Below, piece after piece: positions 1-7,371 of a DNA stretch of 64,000 bases (position 1 is the stretch's first letter; each line of letters opens with the position of its first letter). This DNA comes from Kribbella steppae. GTDB lineage: Bacteria; Actinomycetota; Actinomycetes; Propionibacteriales; Kribbellaceae. The notes beneath the pieces are model-generated. The model was not told where the DNA came from and searched no databases. It was given only the letters and a program-made list of their open reading frames with translations. Position numbers and translations under genes: made by a program. The stretch lies in contig NZ_SLWN01000025.1 of assembly GCF_004342025.1 (NCBI RefSeq), positions 1-64,000 on the forward strand, in the 5' to 3' direction.

Positions 1-202
1 AAACCGGCCCGCAGACCACTTGACCAGACATAGAAGAGTCGGGTTGGTTACCGCAGGACGGGGTGTTCGGCACAGGAGCGGGTCCGCGTGTCTAGCGTCG
101 AGCGTCGCCCGGGCCTGGGGCCGGGGCTGCTCATAGTTGAATCGCGGGTCGCTCCACGCGCTGCTGCCACCACGTTGGTCGACGAGGCCAACTCGAGGGG
201 TG

Positions 203-1285
203 TTAGTCGTCCATGACGGCCAGGGACCAGCACCAGCCGGCCAGCTCGCGGGCGATGGCGACGTTGGCGATCACGGGCCGTTTGCGGCGCTCGATGAACC
301 GGGCCCAGCGGGCGTGCAGCCGCCGGTTGCCGGCGTCGCCCCTGGCCCGTGCCGCGGGTGATGCGAGATCCCAGCGGTCACGCATCGTTTTGCCGGGCCG
401 GTAGCGGGCCCGGTGGTGCCAGGCGGCCTCGATCAAGAGCCGGCGGACGTGGGTGTTGCCGGTCTTGGTGATCGAGCCCTGCACCCGTGACTGGCCCGAG
501 GAGTACTCGGTGGGGACCAGCCCGACGAACGAGCCGATCGTGTTGCCGGTGAACCGGTGCCAGTCGCCGATCTCGACCGCGAGCGCGAACCCGGTCAGCG
601 TGGAGACACCGCGCAGGCAGCCAAGCCGGCGCACCGACGGGGTGAACTCCGAGTCGGCGGCCATCATGGTGATCGCCTGATCGAGGCGGTCGCGGCGGGC
701 CTGGACGGTCAGCACGGCGTCGTAGTCAGACTCGAAGGTCAGCTGCACCGCCGGGGAGTCGAACCGCTGCCGGCGCAGCCACGCGTCGTGAGCACCGGTC
801 CAGGCCTGGCCACCGGAATAGACGATTCCCTGGCGCAACAACAGCTTGGACAACCGGTGCCGGGCCCGCATCAGATCGCCACGGCAGTCTTCCCGCGCGC
901 GAACCAGGTCACGGGCTGCCTCCTGCTCGACGCCCGGGACCGACACCGAGACGAACTCGTCCAGTCTCAGCAGCCGGGCCAGGTGGATCGCGTCCTTGGC
1001 GTCGGTCTTGACCCGATCACCCGACGGCCGCTGCAACTTGCTTGGCGCGACGACCTCACACCTGATCCCGGCCGTGGTCAACGCACGCGACAGCCCGAAC
1101 CCGGTCGGACCAGCCTCATAGGCCACCGCGACCGGCGCCGGCAGATCCCTCAACCACGACCTAATGTGCTCGTGAGAAGGCGCCAGCCTCGCCTGCACCA
1201 GCTCACCCGTCACACCATCGATCGCCGCCGCGACCACCGAACGGGCGTGCACATCCAGCCCAACACTCGTACGCTCGATAAACAC
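203..1285 (-). CDS. IS110-family DEDD transposase
   Basis: Recombinase of an IS110-family element, about 360 residues, the usual length. The N-terminal RuvC-like half shows the DEDD acidic residues (numbered from the GTG at 1285): D11 in VGLDVH, E56 in VAYEAG, D94 and D97 in TDAKDA. The C-terminal half matches the Transposase_20 region, with GLVPTEYSSG containing the candidate nucleophilic serine and the KTGNTHVRRLL motif. I chose GTG at 1285 because GGGAGG (1291-1296) sits 5 bases upstream. An in-frame GTG at 1300 has no ribosome site. No frameshift is seen, so the gene may be active. Confidence 0.93.
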   Translation of the reverse strand: MFIERTSVGLDVHARSVVAAAIDGVTGELVQARLAPSHEHIRSWLRDLPAPVAVAYEAGPTGFGLSRALTTAGIRCEVVAPSKLQRPSGDRVKTDAKDAIHLARLLRLDEFVSVSVPGVEQEAARDLVRAREDCRGDLMRARHRLSKLLLRQGIVYSGGQAWTGAHDAWLRRQRFDSPAVQLTFESDYDAVLTVQARRDRLDQAITMMAADSEFTPSVRRLGCLRGVSTLTGFALAVEIGDWHRFTGNTIGSFVGLVPTEYSSGQSRVQGSITKTGNTHVRRLLIEAAWHHRARYRPGKTMRDRWDLASPAARARGDAGNRRLHARWARFIERRKRPVIANVAIARELAGWCWSLAVMDD

Positions 1286-1367
1286 CGGGGCCTCCCACAC
1301 ATGTCGGATAGGCCGAGCAGGCAGCCCCTACTCGGCAACCCACGAATCTGTGTGAGTGAGGCCCCGG
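1285..1367 (-). ncRNA. Candidate bridge-RNA segment / structured end of the IS110 element
   Basis: A long imperfect stem lies directly upstream of the transposase. Bases 1285-1294 pair with 1358-1367 (10 bp), and the pairing continues past a bulge through CACAC/GTGTG. Inside it a second hairpin pairs GCCGAG (1312-1317) with CTCGGC (1331-1336) around a 13-base loop. IS110 elements are known to express a structured bridge RNA from a non-coding end, so this is the natural candidate. The 5' arm also covers the transposase ribosome site. Transcription has not been shown. Confidence 0.45.
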
Positions 1368-1407
1368 CCCGCAACCCCGCCACCACGACGGCGTCACGTC
1401 ATACCGT

Positions 1408-1779
1408 CTAGTCCCGCGGGGGCAACTGCTGGAGGGCCCAGGAGTTCCCGTCGGGGTCGCTGAAGAAGGCGAAAGTTCCCCACGGGAACTCCTGCAGGTC
1501 CGACACCTCGACCCCGCGGCCGGCCAGTTCGGCGCGGGCTGCGGCGACGTCGGGGACGACGACCTGCAGCCCTCGGACCGACCCGGGTTCGGCCTGGTCC
1601 ATCCCGCTGCCGATCGCGATCGAGCACGCCGATCCGGGCGGCGTCAGCTGAACGAATCTCAGTTCTTCGGTGACCCGGTGATCATGGTCGGCGTTGAAGC
1701 CGACCTTCTCGGTGTAGAACGCCTTCGCCCGGTCCACATCCGACACCGGTACCGACACCAGCTCCAGCTTCCAGTCCAT
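1408..1779 (-). CDS. VOC-family (glyoxalase/bleomycin resistance fold) protein
   Basis: A 123-residue single-chain vicinal-oxygen-chelate protein. It begins MDWKLELVSVPVSDVDRAKAF and continues FYTEKVGF, the typical first beta-alpha-beta unit. The second half has GLQVVVPDVAAARAEL and ends FSDPDGNSWALQQ, the classic VOC C-terminal strand (DPDGN) supplying a metal ligand. Members range from lyases and dioxygenases to antibiotic-binding proteins; the substrate here cannot be inferred. The gene is complete, and the IS110 element begins a few tens of bases beyond its stop codon. Confidence 0.88.
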   Translation of the reverse strand: MDWKLELVSVPVSDVDRAKAFYTEKVGFNADHDHRVTEELRFVQLTPPGSACSIAIGSGMDQAEPGSVRGLQVVVPDVAAARAELAGRGVEVSDLQEFPWGTFAFFSDPDGNSWALQQLPPRD

Positions 1780-1811
1780 GGCAGCAACCTACTGCCTGGG
1801 CCGACCCGGAT

Positions 1812-1836
1812 GCTTAAGCCGCGCATCGTGGGGTAG
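1812..1836 (+). promoter_or_regulatory. Possible SigB/SigF-type promoter for the sigma gene at 1911
   Basis: GCTT (1812-1815), 15 bases, then GGGTAG (1831-1836). This resembles the general-stress pattern GTTT-N14-17-GGGTAT used by actinobacterial SigB/F factors, and it lies about 75 bases upstream of a gene encoding such a factor. Autoregulation would fit; the -35 box is imperfect. Confidence 0.3.
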
Positions 1837-1910
1837 AAATGTGAGCAGAAGCTCTGACCGCGGTCCAGACATGTGCCGCGCCGTGACTCAACGTCGCGAG
1901 GTCAGCAAAA

Positions 1911-2735
1911 ATGGTCACCGTAGTTACTCGTAGTGCCGTCGACGAACCGCGCAGCACCGATCCGAAGCAGCGCAGAGACAAGACGACCCGGACCCTTCTG
2001 AGCCGGCGGGCCGCCACGACGGACGAAAATCTCCGGCAGTCCCTCCTGGACGAGGCGATCGAGCTCAACCTGAGCATCGCTCACAGCATCGCCACCCGGT
2101 TCCGCGGCCGAGGCGTCGAAGCCGACGACCTGGACCAGGTCGCGTACCTCGGTCTGGTCAAGGCCGCCCGCAGCTACGACCCGGACACGGACACCCCGTT
2201 CCTGGCGTACGCCGTACCGACGATCAGGGGCGAGGTGAAACGGTACTTCCGCGACTGCTCGTGGACCGTCCGGATCCCCCGTCGCCTGCAGGAGCTGCAG
2301 GGATCGATCGCGTCGGTCCGTCCCCAGCTGGTCCAGGACCTGCGCCGCGAGCCCACCCTGGAGGAGCTCGCCGCCGAAATAGGGGCCGAAGTCAACGAAG
2401 TGGAGGCCGCGCTGGCCGCCGACGGCTGCTTCTCCGTGCTGTCGCTGGACCGCCCGGTCGACGACGACTCAGGCGCCAATCTGGCCGACACGATCGCGGA
2501 CTCCGACGACTCCGCCTTCGAGCGGACCGAGGCGGTCGCCGTCCTCGAACCGGTGCTCAGTGAGCTGGCGCCGCGCGAGCGTAGGATTCTGGAACTACGC
2601 TTCATCGAAGGACACACCCAGGCCGATATCGGCGCCGAGATCGGAGTGAGCCAGATGCAGGTCTCGCGGCTGCTCCGCGGCATCCTCGACCGGCTGCGCG
2701 ATCGCATCGAACCGCCCGCGGCAGCTGCCGCTTGA
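1911..2735 (+). CDS. SigB/SigF/SigG-family RNA polymerase sigma factor
   Basis: A 274-residue group 3 sigma factor. Region 2 is clear (IAHSIATRFRGRGVEADDLDQVAYLGLVKAA and the -10 recognition stretch TPFLAYAVPTIRGEVKRYFRD). Region 3 follows (RRLQELQGSIASVRPQL) and region 4 carries the helix-turn-helix TQADIGAEIGVSQMQVSRLLR. The PTIRGE/KRYFRD sequence places it with the general-stress SigB/F type rather than the ECF type. No anti-sigma factor gene is adjacent; an STAS antagonist is 10 kb away at 12942. The stop codon overlaps the start of the LigD-like gene, so the two are probably co-translated. Confidence 0.93.
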   Translation: MVTVVTRSAVDEPRSTDPKQRRDKTTRTLLSRRAATTDENLRQSLLDEAIELNLSIAHSIATRFRGRGVEADDLDQVAYLGLVKAARSYDPDTDTPFLAYAVPTIRGEVKRYFRDCSWTVRIPRRLQELQGSIASVRPQLVQDLRREPTLEELAAEIGAEVNEVEAALAADGCFSVLSLDRPVDDDSGANLADTIADSDDSAFERTEAVAVLEPVLSELAPRERRILELRFIEGHTQADIGAEIGVSQMQVSRLLRGILDRLRDRIEPPAAAAA

Positions 2736-3229
2736 CGTCCAAGCCGATCTTCGTGGTGCAGCTGCATGATGCCCGGCGGCTGCACTACGACGTTCGGCTG
2801 GAGGTGGACGGGGTCCTGAAATCCTGGGCGGTCCCGCGTGGACCGTCCCTGGACCCGATCGTGAAGCGACTTGCGGTCTTCACCACCGATCACGACCTGG
2901 AGTACGCCTCCTACGAGGGCGTGATCGCGGACAGTCAGTACGGCAGCGGTGCCGTGATCGTGTGGGATGCCGGCATCTACACCAACCTCACCCGCGACGA
3001 TCGCCACCAGTTGGTGGATCCGGCCGAGGCGATCGAGCGCGGGCATTTCAAGGTGCAATTGCACGGCGTGAAGCTGAACGGCGCGTGGGCCTTCACCAGG
3101 ACCGGTGAGGACTGGTTGCTGGTGAAGGTCCGCGACGCCGCCGCCGATCCAGACCTCGACCTGACCGTCACAGAGCCGCGGTCAGTGCTCAGTGGCCTGA
3201 CCATCGAGGACATGGCTACCAAGAGTTGA
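2732..3229 (+). CDS. Stand-alone LigD-type 3'-phosphoesterase domain protein
   Basis: A 165-residue protein consisting only of the phosphoesterase domain otherwise found at an end of bacterial LigD. Key pieces are FVVQLHDARRLHYDVRLE (catalytic His/His/Asp), KSWAVPRGPS, TTDHDLEYASYEGVI and YGSGAVIVWD. In LigD this domain trims 3' phosphates and ribonucleotides at DNA breaks during end joining. The TTG start (2732-2734) overlaps the sigma-factor TGA (2733-2735), so translation is likely coupled. No ligase or polymerase domain is nearby. The 3' end overlaps the convergent nitroreductase gene by 14 bases. Confidence 0.88.
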   Translation: MTSKPIFVVQLHDARRLHYDVRLEVDGVLKSWAVPRGPSLDPIVKRLAVFTTDHDLEYASYEGVIADSQYGSGAVIVWDAGIYTNLTRDDRHQLVDPAEAIERGHFKVQLHGVKLNGAWAFTRTGEDWLLVKVRDAAADPDLDLTVTEPRSVLSGLTIEDMATKS

Positions 3230-3860
3230 GGTGAAGGACCTCGTCCAACGGCTGACGAGGAGCCGGCTTGAAGTCGGTCCCGATCGTGTACGCGGTCGGG
3301 ATCAGCACCGTCTGCCGCATTTCCTCGGGCAGGTCGAGCAGCTCGCCGACCTCCTGCTCGTACCTCATGTGCAGCGTGGTCCACGCCGTACCGAGGCCAC
3401 GGGCGCGCGCGGCCAGCATGTAGCTCCAGGCGGACGGCAAGATCGAGCCCCACAACCCGGCCTGGTTCCCGGCCGGCAGCGACCGCGCCTCGAGGCACGG
3501 GATCACGAGCACCGGGACCTGGCCCATCCGCTCGCCCAGGTAGGCCACGCTGTCACCGATCCGGCGCTGCACCGGCCCGCGCACCGGGTCGTCGGAGAAC
3601 AGCTTCCCGGCCGCGCCGGACCCGGCCAGGTACTTCTCCACCGCGAGCCGGTAGTACTCCCCGATCGCCGCCCGCTTCTCCGCGTCCGTGATCACCAGCC
3701 AGTGCCACGACTGCCGGTTACTCCCGGAGGGAGCCTGCAAGGCGATCTCGATGCACTCGCGGATCAGCTCGAGCGGGATCGGCTTGTCCAGGTCCAGCCG
3801 CTTGCGGACGGTGCGAGTGGTGGTGAGCAGTTCGTCAGGCGAGAGATCGAGTGTGGTCAC
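3216..3860 (-). CDS. Nitroreductase-family protein
   Basis: A 214-residue FMN-dependent nitroreductase-fold protein. The family signature is VRKRLDLDKPIPLELIRECIEIALQAPSGSNRQSWHW, where the Arg and the S-N-Q-W loop contact FMN, followed by GLGTAWTTLHMRYEQEVGELL near the C-terminus. Such enzymes reduce nitro groups, quinones or enones with NAD(P)H. The physiological substrate is not deducible. It converges on the LigD-like gene with a 14-base overlap of coding ends and has no obvious operon partner. Confidence 0.88.
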   Translation of the reverse strand: MTTLDLSPDELLTTTRTVRKRLDLDKPIPLELIRECIEIALQAPSGSNRQSWHWLVITDAEKRAAIGEYYRLAVEKYLAGSGAAGKLFSDDPVRGPVQRRIGDSVAYLGERMGQVPVLVIPCLEARSLPAGNQAGLWGSILPSAWSYMLAARARGLGTAWTTLHMRYEQEVGELLDLPEEMRQTVLIPTAYTIGTDFKPAPRQPLDEVLHLNSW

Positions 3861-3872
3861 CGCTCCACTATC

Positions 3873-4163
3873 TCAGCAGGTGTAGAGCGAATTGGGGTGC
3901 ACCTTCTCACAGAAGCGGACGTGCAGGTGGTTGTCGTGCGCGTCCCATTGGGAGGTCAGGCCCTCGCTGATCAGCACCGGGTCGTTGAAGAAGATGATCC
4001 GGACATGACCCGGCGCAGCGGCCCGGATCGCCTGTACCAGTTGGCGAGTGGCGGCCTTCATCTCGCTCGCCTTCACCATCGGCACCACTTTCCAGCCGGC
4101 CAAGCGCATCCCTCGCGACCAGGTCCTGCACTGGAACCAGTGGTAATCCCTACTGGAAAGGCG
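3873..4163 (-). pseudogene. C-terminal remnant of a murein endopeptidase-like (M74/M15) protein
   Basis: The frame reads through DYHWFQCRTWSRGMRLAGW, NDPVLISEGL and WDAHDNHLHVRF to a stop at 3873. The HDNHLHVR tail is the C-terminal zinc-ligand signature of LAS-type peptidoglycan peptidases such as penicillin-insensitive murein endopeptidase. The N-terminal zinc-binding half (SxHxxGxAxD type) is absent. The frame has no convincing start before it runs into the 3' end of the YciO/YrdC gene. I read it as a decayed fragment; an alternative is a short 78-residue product from the ATG at 4109. Confidence 0.5.
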
Positions 4164-4770
4164 TGGGGTCCCCGGCGCCGACTCGGACGACCTCGGGGAC
4201 GTCGTCGGAGAAGTCGATGACGGTCGTGGGCTCGGTGCCGCAGTCGCCGGAGTCGACGACGGCGTCGAGCTGGTGGTCGAGGAGTTCTTTGATCTCCCAG
4301 CCCTGGGTCATCGGTTCTTCCTCCTCGGGGAGGAGGAGGGTGCTGGAGAGCAAGGGTTCGCCGAGTTCCTCGAGGAGGGCCTGGGTGACGATGTGGTCGG
4401 GGATACGGACACCGACGGTCTTCTTCTTCGGGTGGAGCAGGCGGCGTGGGACTTCCTTCGTGGCCGGCAGGATGAAGGTGTAGCTCCCCGGCGTGGCCGC
4501 CTTGATCGACCGGAAGACCGCGTTACTGATGTGCACGAACTGCCCCAACTGGGCGAAGTCCTGACACACCAGCGTGAAGTGGTGCCGATCATCCAGCTGC
4601 CGAATGGCGCGGATCCGGTCGATGCCCTCCCGGTTCCCGAGCTGACAGCCGAGCGCGAAGCAGGAGTCGGTCGGGTACGCGATCAGGCCGCCCTCGCGCA
4701 CCAGCTCCACCACCTGGCCGACCGCGCGCCGCTGCGGATTCTCCGGATGTACGTCGAAATACCTCGCCAT
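4150..4770 (-). CDS. YrdC/Sua5/YciO-family (threonylcarbamoyl-AMP synthase-like) protein
   Basis: A 206-residue YrdC-fold protein. The fold is recognised from VVELVREGGLIAYPTDSCFALGC (nucleotide-binding start), the basic HPKKKTVGVRIPDH stretch and LGEPLLSSTLLL. Length and the KKKTVGVR variant are closer to the YciO subgroup than to TsaC/Sua5. TsaC/Sua5 makes threonylcarbamoyl-AMP from threonine, bicarbonate and ATP for the tRNA t6A modification; YciO-type activity is less certain. It is a single gene whose 3' end abuts the peptidase remnant. Confidence 0.85.
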   Translation of the reverse strand: MARYFDVHPENPQRRAVGQVVELVREGGLIAYPTDSCFALGCQLGNREGIDRIRAIRQLDDRHHFTLVCQDFAQLGQFVHISNAVFRSIKAATPGSYTFILPATKEVPRRLLHPKKKTVGVRIPDHIVTQALLEELGEPLLSSTLLLPEEEEPMTQGWEIKELLDHQLDAVVDSGDCGTEPTTVIDFSDDVPEVVRVGAGDPTPFQ

Positions 4771-4813
4771 AACCGCCGAGCCTAGTGCCCGGCGTCCGAC
4801 TCACCGCGCCGAC

Positions 4814-5497
4814 TCAACGCGCCGGGCCGACCGCCGTCGCCGTCACGACCAGGTTGTCCTCGTATCCGCCGCCCGATGCGTCGTATGCGCCGGTGCAGGT
4901 GATGAGGACCAGACGATGGTCGACTTTCTGATCAAAGGCGCCACTGCGGGTAGCGAGAGCGTTCTTCGGCACCGAGACGACCGAGCTGACCCGGTAGGTC
5001 GCAGTGTGGCCGGAGCCGTGCAGTACGACGAGCTCGCCCGGCTTGATGCGGAGCAGGCGGGCGAAGTACCCGATCCCATCGGTCTTGGTATCGACATGGC
5101 CGGCCAGAACCACCGACCCGAACGGGTCGCCGGCCTGAGCGCCACCGTCCCACCAACCGACGCGATCGCCTTGCTCTGGGACCTTCAGTTCGGCGTCGAC
5201 CGTGCTGGCTCGCTCCACCGGGGCCTTCGCGCCACCCGGAAGCACCACCTGGGCAGGCACGAACCAGATCCGCTGACTCGGCGCCGGCGTACCGATCCGG
5301 GCCGGCGGTGCGGACGTCGGATCAGTCTCCACCGGAGACGGCGTGGCCCTGGGCTCGATCAGTGGAACGAACCCAGGGACACCACCACGAGTAGCCGGAA
5401 CGGACGACGGCGTTGGGGTGCCACCGTCCGTCCCGGGGTCCGGCATGGACGAAGCCGTCTGCGCAGCGCACCCCTCCAGGCCCGCGCAGCACAGCAC
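4814..5497 (-). CDS. Class F sortase
   Basis: About 227 residues: a hydrophobic N-terminus, a Pro/Ser/Thr-rich linker, then a sortase beta-barrel. The catalytic His is in VVLAGHVDTK and the Cys in LVLITCTG. The usual Arg position near the end reads GGYEDNLVVTA, with no obvious arginine. Upstream of the GTG at 5497 the frame continues LRNLLLVLVL back to a CTG at 5519-5521 that overlaps the DUF4397 stop (CTGA) and is preceded by GGAAGGTGG, so the true start may be there and would complete the signal segment. It is co-directional with and directly downstream of the DUF4397 gene, its likely substrate. Confidence 0.85.
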   Translation of the reverse strand: MLCCAGLEGCAAQTASSMPDPGTDGGTPTPSSVPATRGGVPGFVPLIEPRATPSPVETDPTSAPPARIGTPAPSQRIWFVPAQVVLPGGAKAPVERASTVDAELKVPEQGDRVGWWDGGAQAGDPFGSVVLAGHVDTKTDGIGYFARLLRIKPGELVVLHGSGHTATYRVSSVVSVPKNALATRSGAFDQKVDHRLVLITCTGAYDASGGGYEDNLVVTATAVGPAR

Positions 5498-5517
5498 CAG
5501 TACGAGCAGGAGGTTCC

Positions 5518-6408
5518 TCAGCGACGGACCACCTTCCGGACCGTCACCACTGCTGCCATCAAGCCGGCCAGGACCACCACGACCCAGAGGCCGGAGGTGG
5601 AGCTGTGCGCCTGGTTCAGCTCCGCCGCCTGACCACCGGACCCGGTGTCCACCAGCCCCGGCGTCCCCGAACCCGTCGCCGGCAGCTTGATCGTCCCGAG
5701 CGCGACATTCATCGTCTTCGCATTCGGATTTCCGACCGCGAACACCCGGGTCAGATATCCGGCCTGGGCCGGCAGGTCCAACGGACCGAGAACAACAGGT
5801 GAACTCGCGCCGGCCGGCACGATGTCCACCTTGTAGGTGGCCGCAGGCACAACCGCCTCGAGCGATTCTCCGTTCGCCACATTCGCGAACGCGACCTTTC
5901 CGTTCACCCGGATGTCGGCCGGCCCGACGGCCGCGTCGTGCGCGACCCGCAGGGCTGCCTTGTCCGTCGGGATGGCGCTCAGCTTGTTCACGTACGACGT
6001 CAGCACGGGCGCACCCGTGGGCGAGACCGGCAGATGGATGACGGCGTCGACGCTGGCTCCGGATCCGACCGAGACTTCCCGCTGGATCACTACTGTTCCG
6101 CCCTGTTTGGCGGTGAGCATTCGCTTGCCCGCGGCAACCCCGAACGGCCCGGCGATCTTCGTCGTCGCGAGCCCGGTGGCCACCGTGCGGCCGTCGATAG
6201 TGATGTCGAGCGTCCGCCCGGGCAGGCCCTGGACGACGTACAGGTTCGCGCCCGCGGCCCCGTCGGCCGGCACCGCGAGCATCACCGGCGCCGCCGCTAC
6301 CGTCACCGCCAGGGTCAGCGGAACTACTCTTCGAATTGCCGGACCGGGAATTCTCGAAATTCCATCCAATACTGCCCGGAATGATCCGGACACGCTGCGT
6401 CTCACCAT
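5518..6408 (-). CDS. DUF4397 cell-surface protein, probable sortase substrate
   Basis: About 296 residues: a signal segment (PLTLAVTVAAAPVMLAVPADGAA), one or two DUF4397 beta domains (NLYVVQGLPGRTLDITIDG and ALRVAHDAAVGPADIRVNG), a C-terminal membrane helix (residues ~274-291) and a basic tail ending RKVVRR. LPATG lies at ~242-246 and a second LVDTG about 10 residues later, both well before the helix. I start at the ATG at 6408 because AGGGGG lies just upstream; the ATG at 6432 has no ribosome site. DUF4397 genes paired with class F sortases recur in actinobacteria, and the gene order here fits. Confidence 0.85.
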   Translation of the reverse strand: MVRRSVSGSFRAVLDGISRIPGPAIRRVVPLTLAVTVAAAPVMLAVPADGAAGANLYVVQGLPGRTLDITIDGRTVATGLATTKIAGPFGVAAGKRMLTAKQGGTVVIQREVSVGSGASVDAVIHLPVSPTGAPVLTSYVNKLSAIPTDKAALRVAHDAAVGPADIRVNGKVAFANVANGESLEAVVPAATYKVDIVPAGASSPVVLGPLDLPAQAGYLTRVFAVGNPNAKTMNVALGTIKLPATGSGTPGLVDTGSGGQAAELNQAHSSTSGLWVVVVLAGLMAAVVTVRKVVRR

Positions 6409-6440
6409 TTTGTGCCCCCTCGATGTCCCCATGAATTAAA

Positions 6441-6457
6441 ACGGCAGTAATTGCCGT
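6441..6457. promoter_or_regulatory. Small inverted repeat between divergent surface-protein genes
   Basis: ACGGCA (6441-6446) and TGCCGT (6452-6457), separated by 5 bases, lie in an AT-richer gap between the divergent DUF4397 and lipoprotein genes. It could be an operator serving one or both; no regulator gene is adjacent. Confidence 0.25.
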
Positions 6458-6541
6458 ACCCCACTAATTGCGGCGTATCGTATGCGCAAGTCCGATCCGA
6501 CCGCCAGAGGAGCGGCCGGATCCGTTGGGGGGCGATGACTC

Positions 6542-7354
6542 ATGTCGGAACGCGGTTCTCCGACCAGAGCTCATGCGGCGAGCCCGGAGTTCCTCCCGAT
6601 CGAGCTATCGGGGGTGGAGGAACTCAGGCCGCGGCGGACTTCGGGGGTGCGGTGGCTGGCTACGGCCGCGCTGACTCTGGGGCTCAGCGCGGCCGCGGCC
6701 TGCTCACCCGATACCGCCGGTCCGGTCGCACCCAGTCCGGCGCCGGGCCGGAGCCCCACCACGCAGGTCTCGCAGCCGGGCCAGACGGCCTCCACCAGCC
6801 CCGGTCCCGGCGCGACCGTGCCCGGGATCCGGATGAATGTCGTCGCGCTCAAGGACGGATCGTTCGACATCACCGAGGAGGTGATGCTGCCGAGAGCGAC
6901 GAACATTCTGCAGGTACAGCTCCCCGCGTCCGGTGCAGAGCTACCCGGGATGATGACCAAGACGTTGCCGATAGCGACCAACCTCCGCATACAGGCGAAC
7001 GGAGTGACCATCCCGTTGGCCAGCTCCAGTGTCACCAATACAACGGACGTGCCGCTGACCACCGCCGCCACGAACCTGCGCCTGACCTACCGCCTGTCCG
7101 GTTCGACGGTCCGGCGTACGGAGTCGAAACCGGAGCGGGCCTCGTCGGCCCTCCGGCCGCTCACCGCGATCTCCGAGGGCGGGCTGCCGACCACCTTCAC
7201 CATCACCGGCGGCGAACTGCTCAACGCGGTCTGCCCTCTGCTGACCGAGACCCGCTGTGCGGTCGGCGATCCGCCCAACCTCTCGGTCCTGCAAGGGATC
7301 CCTGCCGACAAGGCACTCGTCGTCCTTCAATTGGACCTTCCGCAGCCGCAGTAA
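6542..7354 (+). CDS. Putative lipoprotein of unknown function
   Basis: About 270 residues with a membrane segment WLATAALTLGLSAAAACSP whose AAAC is a plausible lipobox, so the mature protein is probably lipid-anchored outside the cell. A Pro/Ser/Thr/Gly linker follows, then a beta-rich domain (IRMNVVALKDGSFDITEEVMLP, LRLTYRLSGSTVRRTE, a CPLLTETRC cysteine pair). No family is recognised. The ATG at 6542 follows a G-rich stretch at 6526-6531; a long cytosolic N-terminus of ~40 residues precedes the signal segment, so a later start is possible. It is divergent from the sortase/DUF4397 pair. Confidence 0.7.
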   Translation: MSERGSPTRAHAASPEFLPIELSGVEELRPRRTSGVRWLATAALTLGLSAAAACSPDTAGPVAPSPAPGRSPTTQVSQPGQTASTSPGPGATVPGIRMNVVALKDGSFDITEEVMLPRATNILQVQLPASGAELPGMMTKTLPIATNLRIQANGVTIPLASSSVTNTTDVPLTTAATNLRLTYRLSGSTVRRTESKPERASSALRPLTAISEGGLPTTFTITGGELLNAVCPLLTETRCAVGDPPNLSVLQGIPADKALVVLQLDLPQPQ

Positions 7355-7371
7355 CCGCCTACTGTGAGTCC

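Larger units (their letters stand above)
1..1407 (-). mobile_element. IS110-family insertion sequence (ends not resolved)
   Basis: The element is defined by its DEDD transposase (203-1285, minus strand) plus the structured DNA just upstream of it (1285-1367). It ends before the stop codon of the intact VOC gene at 1408. IS110-family elements lack classical terminal inverted repeats and usually make no target duplication, so the ends cannot be set by eye. Bases 1-202, beyond the transposase stop, hold no gene I can support and may be the other non-coding end plus flanking DNA. Confidence 0.5.

Noticed and set aside
48..361. Short frames on both strands beyond the transposase stop
   Set aside because: Arg/Pro-rich, no ribosome sites and overlapping the transposase end; most likely chance frames in the element end or flank.
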